Shown here: positions 56,538 to 64,000 of the stretch, piece by piece
How the letters are laid out: every line of letters begins with the position of its first letter
Position numbering within the stretch: position 1 is the first letter of the stretch
Origin: Tillandsia leiboldiana
Taxonomy: Eukaryota > Streptophyta > Magnoliopsida > Poales > Bromeliaceae
Direction of reading: 5' to 3'
Length of the DNA stretch: 64,000 bases
Assembly: GCA_029204045.2 (NCBI GenBank)
Contig: JAQNDB010000280.1
Span: 37,675-101,674, forward strand
Position numbers and translations under genes: made by a program
Notes under the pieces: generated by a model
Databases searched by the model: none
Seen by the model: the letters and a program-made list of their open reading frames with translations, nothing else
Told to the model about the DNA's origin: nothing

Positions 56538-56750
56538 TCCGGTACTAGGTTTGATTTGGATAAAGCTTATCTTGGAAAAATCAGTTTTTACATTGCGTAC
56601 CGGAACCACACTTGAAGTTCCTCTAACCCGACACAGAATTTTCTGAAATTTGCATTGCGTACCGGAACACAGACTCGCGTACCGGAACACAATAGAAAAA
56701 TCTGTGTTTTGCACCATTGCGTACCGGAACACGATATTTGGTACCGGTAC
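56538..56750 (+). promoter_or_regulatory. GTACCGG(A/T)AC motif cluster in E2 LTR U3
   Basis: Five GTACCGGAAC or GTACCGGTAC motifs plus one in reverse form (TTCCGGTAC at 56538), in the position held by GATCCGGATC in E1 and F. All share a CCGG core. Confidence 0.65.
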
Positions 56751-57059
56751 ACAATGCCCTATCGGGATAAAATTACTAAACCGACTTTTATCTTTTTCCA
56801 AGGGTTATAAATAGATACTTAGGGTTTCTCGACGAGGGTGACTAATACCGATCAATTCAGAAACACTCGAGAGCAACCCTAGAGGCTGGTTTTTATCGTT
56901 CTTCTCTTTCGCCTCTTTTAGGTCAATTCGACGGTTCTTCCAAGATCTATCCTTTGTCGAATTGATCTAGTCTTTGCTTAGAGATTTCTTCTACGGTTCC
57001 TCAATGATAATCTAAGCAAAGGATCACCATCGAAGCCTATATTCTTTATCGGCTATTTG

Positions 57060-57162
57060 CGTCGTGGATTCGACGTGGCATCGTGGATTCGATGTGTTGA
57101 AGGCGTTTCGTGGATTCGAAACGTGTGCTCGTGGATTCGAGTGGCGTTCGTGGATTCAAACG
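57060..57162 (+). repeat. Hairpin array with constant loop TGGATT, E2 leader
   Basis: Five units in the same order as in E1: CGTCG/CGACG (57060-57075), CATCG/CGATG (57079-57094), CGTTTCG/CGAAACG (57104-57123), CTCG/CGAG (57128-57141), CGTTCG/CAAACG (57145-57162; one mismatch, paired in E1). Several stems can extend by a G-U pair. Confidence 0.82.
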
Positions 57163-57579
57163 TGTGCAGTGGACGTGCAATCGGTGGAGCGCAAGGTGTG
57201 AAGAAGTTGAAGGAGGGGTTGAATCCGTGGAGACGGTAATCACCTTGTTATTCTTCTTTTCTTAGTGGATTGTTATTGCGTGGACATCCAATCGGTGAGC
57301 GCAAGGTCCGAAGAACTTGAAGGAGGGGTTTGAGTCCGTGGAGTCGGTAATCACCTTGTTATTCTTCTATTCTTATTGGATTGTTATTGCATGTTGGTCC
57401 CGTGGTTTTTCTCCTGGATTGGAGTTTCCACGTAAATCTCGGTGTGCTGTTTTTATTTTCCGCATTGGTTTTTATTTTGCACTGAGATTGAGTTTTTAAG
57501 TATTACACCTATTCACCCCCCCTCTAGTTGTTTGATAGTACCTATTTAGATCCTTGTGGATCCTATAAAAACCTACAAT

Positions 57580-57594
57580 TGGTATCAGAGCGGG
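57580..57594 (+). promoter_or_regulatory. Primer binding site of E2
   Basis: TGGTATCAGAGCGGG, two bases after the LTR end. Confidence 0.88.
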
Positions 57595-57611
57595 TTTTAG
57601 GTTTATCTATC

Positions 57612-59400
57612 ATGTCGGGTGAAAGTGGTAATATTTATAGACCTCCTCTTTTTGATGGGACTAATTATGCTTACTGGAAAGTACGGATGAGAGCTTTTCT
57701 CATCTCAATTGATGAGCGAGTTTGGCAAACCGTGGAAGACGGTTGGGTGCATCCTGTTGAGGAAGTAGGAAATTCTACTACCCCAAAACCTCGCTCTAGA
57801 TGGTCCAAAGAGGAATTTGAAAGATCTTCTTACAATGGGAAAGGTATGAACGCTCTATTTAATTCTCTTTCCTCGACTGAATTTACACGAATTTTCGCGT
57901 GTGAAACCGCGAAGGAAATTTGGGATATTCTCAAAATTACACATGAGGGTACTAATCTTGTAAAAATTCAAAAGCTCCAGATGCTTACAAGTCAATTTGA
58001 CTCTATACATATGGAAGAGCATGAATTGTTTATAGATTATTACACTAGACTTCAAGATGTAATCAATACTTGTGCTAATTTAGGAGAAAAGATCCCGGAG
58101 TCGAAAGTTGTAAGAAAGATACTTCGGACTCTTCCGGAACGGTTTAGGGCAAAGGTTACCGCCATTGAAACCGTTAGTCATCCGGATGAGATGACAGTAG
58201 AGGAATTAGTAGGTGCTTTGCAAACTTATGAAATGACTTTTCCTACTAATCAAGTTTCTTCCAAGTCTTCTTCTAAGCTTACAGGTATTGCATTCAAATC
58301 AACAAAGGAAGAAGATAGCGAATCAAGTTCCGACGATGAAATCTCTTTTGCCGATTTTGAAGAACAATTGGCGCGGATCACAAAGAAATTTCGTCGGAAA
58401 TTTTGGAAGAATCGAACCGATGGATCTTCATCCACGAAACCATCTAAAGGATCATCGGGTTCTAAATCCTCTAACCTGAAAAGCTTTGCAAAACCTTCTA
58501 AGGAAAAAGATGAATTCGAAGGGGAAATCCGATGTTATAGATGCAAAGGCTACGACCATATTTCAACGGATTGTCCTTCTCCGAAATTATATAAAAAGAA
58601 GGCTTTGCAAGCGAAAACTTGGGACGATTCTACTTCTAATGAATCGACCTCAAGTAAAGAGGAAAACGCCGTTGCTTTTCATGCCTCTAAAATTCCCTCT
58701 TCTAATTTGTGTTTATCATCTTTAGTCACTGACTCTACTCCTTTGATTTTGTATGAAACATCAACAACCGGCGGAGAGTCATCAAGTGAGGGGGAGTCGG
58801 ACGAAGAAGAACTCATTGAGGCATATGAACAACTTCTTACGGAATCAAAGAAGATGGCCAAACATATTAAGAAGTTGAGGAAGCAACGACTTGAAGTTCA
58901 AGACGAGAATCAAGCTTTAAAGATCAAACTCCATGATCTCGAGGAGGAACAAGGACGTTTATTGGATAATAATAAAATCCTCCAAGAAAAGTTAAACCAA
59001 TCGGAGACAAACGCTAAATCACATATGGACAAGATTGGTTTTCTAGAAAAACAGTTTGAGGAAATTCATGTCACCAACCAAGCTTTGACCAAGCAAGTTC
59101 ATCAACTCAAATCCGACATACAAAGGCTTTCAACCGTTTCCAAGAAACTAGATTGTATGTGCGGATTAGGTCAAACAAGCAAGGTTGGTTTGGGATTTAA
59201 AAAGAACCAAACTGTGAAGGCTTCAAGTTTCACTATCAAATCGAAAGGAAGGACGTGTCACCTTTGTGGACTTGAAGGACATTTGGTGAAGGTTTGCCCG
59301 AAAAAGAGAAAGAAAAATTCTTCGGCAACTTCATCTACGGAGCGGACTCAACGGACTGAAAAGACACATCAAGTTAAAGGAGTTCACTCAACCCACCAAA
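57612..59400 (+). pseudogene. Copia-type gag of E2, cut by C2
   Basis: ATG at 57612 (MSGESGNIYRPP). By eye more than 90% identical to E1 gag over the N-terminal domain, first zinc knuckle (CYRCKGYDHISTDC, with Asp for the usual Gly), coiled coil and second knuckle CHLCGLEGHLVKVC. The native sequence ends at 59400 after the TQRTEKTHQVKG region, about 40-50 codons before the E1 end; the frame then runs on into the C2 LTR to a chance stop at 59529-59531. CCAAA (59396-59400) should be the C2 target duplication. Confidence 0.9.
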
Positions 59401-62400
59401 TGTCACGCCCCGGGGTCGAAACTGCGACCCGGGCTCGCCAACAGATCCGCCACCTATGCCAAACCCGCATAGGCGAAGCGTCCTACCTGCAAAAAGAAAC
59501 ACAGCTAACAGATATCAGAGCTAAAAGATAAAACTGCTGTAGAATAAAATCAACCACTGTACAACTGAAGATAAAACAACAAGGTCCATCTCCCAATAAC
59601 AATAATCATACATTAACCTCGAGTACAAAACTCATAGCTCAACAGGGAGATATCTTAAATAAAACATCAGTGTACAAGCTCTCAATACATCATATCCTCA
59701 CTACATCAGTCTCTCAAAAGAGGAAAAAAATACCAATCTACCGACTATACTGAAGATCTCCTCCATAGGGGGTACCGCTACACTCCCAAGATGGGTCTGG
59801 ATCTAGCTCGCTACTCCCTCACCACGCACAGCAACCACAGAACGGCAACACCCGCCAAGACTCTGCAAAACAAAGAGGAGAAAGGACAAAAGGGGGGGGA
59901 AAAACCCCCAACGGGCGTGAGAACTACACAATAAGGGAGTTCTCAGTGGGTATCGCCACTAGGCCCGACGATCTGCCCACCAAGACTACTAGAGGCAAAA
60001 GATAACCGATGCAGTAAAACTGAAAGAAGAAGCTGGAAACACCCTACAGCTACCATGCCTCTATCCAAATGCTCAAATGGGGAAACTCTGATGAAGATAT
60101 GCAACTCTCGCACCCGAGGTGCTCAATCGACCCAATCGAGCTGACTGCCACATCGGGTCCAGTCAAACCTGCGCCCACCTACAACCACCTCCCGCTGACG
60201 GGCAGGAATTACGTAGGGCGTCCAAACGGGCTAACTCGCTATCGAGTAGTGGCTCATGCAGGCTATAGTCAAATCCATGCCCTCTCTCTCTCAGAACGGA
60301 AAGACTCAAGATGCTCAACCTCTCACACAATGGTCAAAGAACTCACAACGACCACGGGACCACCGTCAAACCCCGAACGGTTCCCAACAATACTAGCACT
60401 GGTCTAACACAGCTACTAGACTCCACTCGGTCCCCCAGGCACGAGTGTAACACACAGTATCTGCCTGAATAAACCCAATCGATAGACCAGTAATCACTGG
60501 TACTGCCTGCTCTGCCGCGACGGGTATGCCAGCCTACGCATAACACCGAAGCAAAGGAGTCCCAAGGACTCAAAACCCAGCATGGTGCCCGGCGCTCTGC
60601 ACCGTGGAAAGCCTACTCCGGAGTGGCACTCGAGGGGAGCGACCCACACGAGTAAAGTATCACTGTATCGAGTATCTCTGTAACCACTGTCTCATAACAG
60701 CAGGACTGGATCAAGACTATGATCAAAGTGGGAAACTCCGTCCACTAACAAAACCCTGATCTGACGCAATAGTACTCAAAAAGTGGGAAACACCATCCAC
60801 TAGAACAAATCTGATACCCAATCTGATGCAATAGTCAACATCCGGTCAACCGCCCAAAGTCCGCGGTCACTGCAATAACCCACGACCCACACTGGGTAAA
60901 TAACCAAGATCCGGTCAACGCCTACTGTCCGCGGTTGCCGCAATAACCCACGACCCACAATTGGGTAAATTAATCAAGATCCGGTCAACCGCCTACTGTC
61001 CGCGGTTGCCGCAATAACCCACAATCCAACATCAAGCACACCCTGTCTCTGACCCTAAGGTCCCAGCTACACTATCCCCAAACCTCTGCTCGAACCCGAG
61101 CAACATGACTCAAAAGTCTAAATAAAAGGAGAAAAGAAAGCAATCATGGTTTCTCCTAAGTCAAATTCCAATAAGTAGTGCAGCAGTAAAAGATGGCCTA
61201 ACTATATGTCCATACACATATGTCCATACAAGCATGCATTTGTCCTCAGGAAGAATAAGGGAAATAAACCTCATGCCAAAATTATCAATGACCATACCTG
61301 TCCATAATTCTCCATCCATAATGGCTCCTCAGGGAGAACCTGCACATAACTACATAATCCTATCCCAATGCATAACCATCCTCATAAAAGGTTATGTGCT
61401 AATATGGCATGATAATTAATCATATAGGGTGTCCCTGCCTTAGATAAGCTTCCACTAATCATCAACATGACTATTTGATTAATACCATTGGCATACTGTG
61501 AATAATTCACTTGCAATTTCCATAAAATCCTCATTGTTAAACTTACCGATCAATCCCAGCTATTGTACCATTCACCTGCATGCGATGCTAACATATGAAA
61601 ATTTAGAGAACCGTCCACCGGTTCCGGGAATAAGGCACCCACCTGAAAAGCTGACTGTCCAAAAGCCCAACAGCTGAAAACACCAGATAACTCTAATCCC
61701 TTGCTCCAATAAGTTCAGCACACCCGTAACACTCCTGGCACAATACAAAGTCCACTAATTACACTAGGCTCCCAAATATAGCACTCAAAACCACATACAA
61801 CCTCGAATTCTGAACTGTTAAATTATCACCTGCAGATAGTGCCCAGAAAATTCCAATAAAAATATCACAGCAATCCTTGCGTCGATAGCTTCGAATCGGT
61901 ACCTTGCACGCCCAAATCGGAGTTCGGTAAGTCAAGATAAAAATTCGGCAAGGGGGTACACTCATACAAAAATCGTATAAAAACTGTACACTGTTCACTG
62001 AGAAAACAGTAATTTTCACCTCTGATGAAATCTCAGAAAAATCCAAGAAAAATACGAGCGCATCCTTGCGATCTGTAGATGAAAAAGTTGTATAAGCTCG
62101 TTTCCCGTCTGATGCTCGTGCGCGAAGATATGGCCAAAATACCCCGCTGCTGTCAAGGAAGTCCACACAGAAAATGGGGTCACTGTTTGCCTCGGGATCC
62201 GTGCCAAAACCTCGAAACGAGAAAGCGCGACCAAAACAAAAGATGAAGTCCTACCTCTTAGGAGTCTGCCGCGCAAGAATCACAGCAAAATGATCTCGGG
62301 TAGCCCAGGGGAGCTAAAATACTGTCGCTGCGCCGAAGAAAGAACCCAGGAATGCAACGTCGCGCCGCGCCGTAAAATGGGGAACCTCGGGATTCGTGCC

Positions 62401-63478
62401 CCCAAAAATCCCAAAACTCTGCAGGAAGATCAAGGACTTGAAGATGAACAACTTTGCTTGAGGGGGCTCGGGTAAGAGGTGAGAGGGTAGAGAGAAAAAG
62501 GCAAGGAAAGGGGGCTCGGGTTGCCTTTAAATAGGCTGAAGAAAACAAATGGAGAAATACCCATTGTGTCCCAGGTTCCGGGCGCCGCCAATTTCGGGCT
62601 GCTACAGTAATGGGCCCGGCCCATTACTTTTCAAGCCCGAAACGCCGTGGGCCGGCCACGTAGCCCAACACTGTGCGCCCCCGGCCCCGCTGCGCCCGGC
62701 GCACCCGCGCCCGCCAGTGGCGTCGCGCCACGTGGCCCCGGCAGCCCGTGCACCGCGCACGTGCCCCGTGCACCGCGCACGTCGCGGCTGCCCCGGCCGT
62801 ACGGCCACCTGCCCCGCCGTACGGCCACCTGCCCCGGTCAACCACTCCACCGATTCCGTGGACCGGGAGCACAACACCGAACCAATCACCACACGCCACG
62901 TGTCCACCCGGTCTACCGTGCACCCGGGCCCAATTTCAGTGGACCGCGCCCGCTGAACCGGCCAACCGGAGAGCGCCGCGTGGCCCGCCCCCGGTGCACG
63001 ACCTCCGCGGTGGATCCGCGCGCCCGCCTGCGCGCTCAGCCGCCTTCCGCCGCCGCCCGCCGCCGCCAGCCGCCGCCGGCGATCGCCGGAACACACTGTT
63101 CCGGCGATGAACAGTAAAATTACTGTAGCAAGCTCCGAAAATACAAGTACAATAGCCCATCTTGACCGTTTTCGCGCGCTGATTCCAAATCCGGCGTCCA
63201 TTTTGCCAAATTCCAATCCTTTAATTTGCCGGAGGCTCCCGGAAGGTATTTTTAATCCGAATTTCCGCGCCGAGCCTAAATTTGATATCCACTCCACGCG
63301 TAAACTCTTCTAAACATCCGATGGGGTCCCCCAAATACCTACGAGATCCAAATTTAAGCCTCGAGTCCATCTCTTGTGTCCAAAAATGGCGCGCGAAACA
63401 TCGCCGACATTGCCACGTAGGCTTCCAGAAGCTGCTGGTCACACAGTAGAAGCCCTGCAAAAGATCCGGGTCACCACA
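59401..63478 (-). mobile_element. C2 3' LTR (complete, 4078 bp)
   Basis: From TGTCACGCCCCGGGGTCG to GGGTCACCACA. Same family as C1 and C3. The GAGAACT/AGTTCTC hairpin lies at about 59918-59945. GC-rich U3 at 62580-63110. A 19-bp inverted repeat with 9-bp arms (TAATGGGCC/GGCCCATTA) lies at 62608-62626. Next to it inside the element is a polypurine complement, so this is the 3' LTR of a minus-strand element. Confidence 0.92.
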
Positions 63479-64000
63479 TCCTCCCCCACTAAAGAAAGTT
63501 TCGTCCTCGAAACTAGAGCAACTCCCAAGGAGTCTCAGAAACCAGGGGTCAAAATTCACACCCGCCGTCTCCAGCTCCCAAGTCACCTAACGCTCCCCGT
63601 GATTACTCCTCAGCAACAACAACAGCAACAACCAGTACGGCATAGCCCGATTGCGCAATTCCCTCACCTCACGAGTCGGAATTCGCAACGGCGTCCCTCG
63701 TACTCCAAACTCTCACAGACCCCAAGGGAACGAGTCCAACACCGGGCGAGGGGTCCAAACAAGACACTCCAGAGCTGAGACGCAGAGAAACCTCAAAAAC
63801 TCCAACAAAAGGCGGGGGGAAACAGGAACAACAGCCTGAGTAACACGCTCTAAATCACTCCCAAGAGCCAGCTCAACCAAAGCAACCCAATCACATCCAC
63901 ACAAACACCTGCACAGAAAAGGGGCCAAACAAGCAGGGGTTCACACTCGGTCGCCCTCAACACTTACCACCTAAGTGGATTGCTCAGCCGCAGCCTCCCA
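63479..64000 (-). pseudogene. C2 pol 3' end (integrase tail), degenerate
   Basis: After TCCTCCCCCACT (polypurine complement) the minus strand carries the end of gypsy pol. From right to left, VALVELALGSDLERV to LCVSALECLVWTP to RPVLDSFPWGL align with A2 GPFEVLERV, FHVSALRRYVFDP and SHVVDFTPLEI; then a REVRELRNR-like stretch and TWELETAG. Frame changes and a CAA/CAG microsatellite (63610-63636) inside the chromodomain show that it is broken. The rest of C2 is off the window. Confidence 0.75.

Larger units (their letters stand above)
56274..57577 (+). mobile_element. E2 5' LTR
   Basis: TGTTACGGCTTTTTGG to CCTACA, 1304 bp. Its first 180 bp and everything after TATAAATAG (56816-56824) match E1, but the U3 middle differs: instead of GATCCGGATC it holds GTACCGG(A/T)AC repeats at 56597, 56659, 56679, 56721 and 56741. 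110-bp tandem duplication at about 57191-57390. Confidence 0.88.

Overview
The window looks like repeat-rich nuclear DNA from a land plant, probably a flowering plant with a large genome. Every long coding block I recognise belongs to an LTR retrotransposon: Ty3/gypsy chromovirus pol, and Ty1/copia gag with a UBN2-like domain. I found no host gene, tRNA or rRNA. The species cannot be named from this sequence.

Left part (1-28242). Gypsy family A (plus strand, about 3.1-kb LTRs, chromodomain integrase, probably Tekay/Del clade) is present as a truncated copy (1-4489) and as a full copy, A2 (9408-20897), with a CTCAC target duplication. A2 lies inside an LTR of family B (minus strand). B is non-autonomous: its LTRs are 4.3-4.6 kb and its core is only 2.2 kb, with no recognisable coding. 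The undisturbed right LTR of B2 (23942-28242) shows the same site without A. A 100-N gap (8906-9005) separates two redundant blocks: 1-8905 repeats 16398-25329, with the same A insertion site.

Middle part (28243-43485). Family C is related to A. Its element C1 (minus strand) survives as a broken gag-protease-early RT remnant (28243-29983) and a 5' LTR (29984-42571). That LTR is split by a solo LTR of B (30790-35411, TSD CATAG) and a solo LTR of C (38198-42148, TSD CGCGC). C1 itself sits in the integrase of an older gypsy element, D, whose pol tail, polypurine tract and split 3' LTR follow (42572-52630).

Right part (43522-64000). Copia element E1 (45031-51692, minus strand, TSD TCACG, two 1398-bp LTRs) is inserted in D's 3' LTR and carries only a gag gene. 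Next come a related copia LTR plus gag with a nonsense codon (F, 52820-55724), a D-like LTR fragment, and a second E-type element (E2, 56274 onward) whose gag is cut at 59400 by another family C element (C2, minus strand, running off the window).

The most unusual signals lie inside LTRs. The leaders of the copia elements hold five to seven consecutive hairpins with the constant loop TGGATT and stems that vary but stay paired. The B LTRs hold about 1.1 kb of back-to-back short inverted repeats, plus a helically phased 31-34-bp array. The A promoter carries six CACGTG boxes and a perfect 26-bp palindrome upstream of TATA. Sequence quality appears to fall toward the N gap, so frameshifts in A2 gag-protease may be artefacts.
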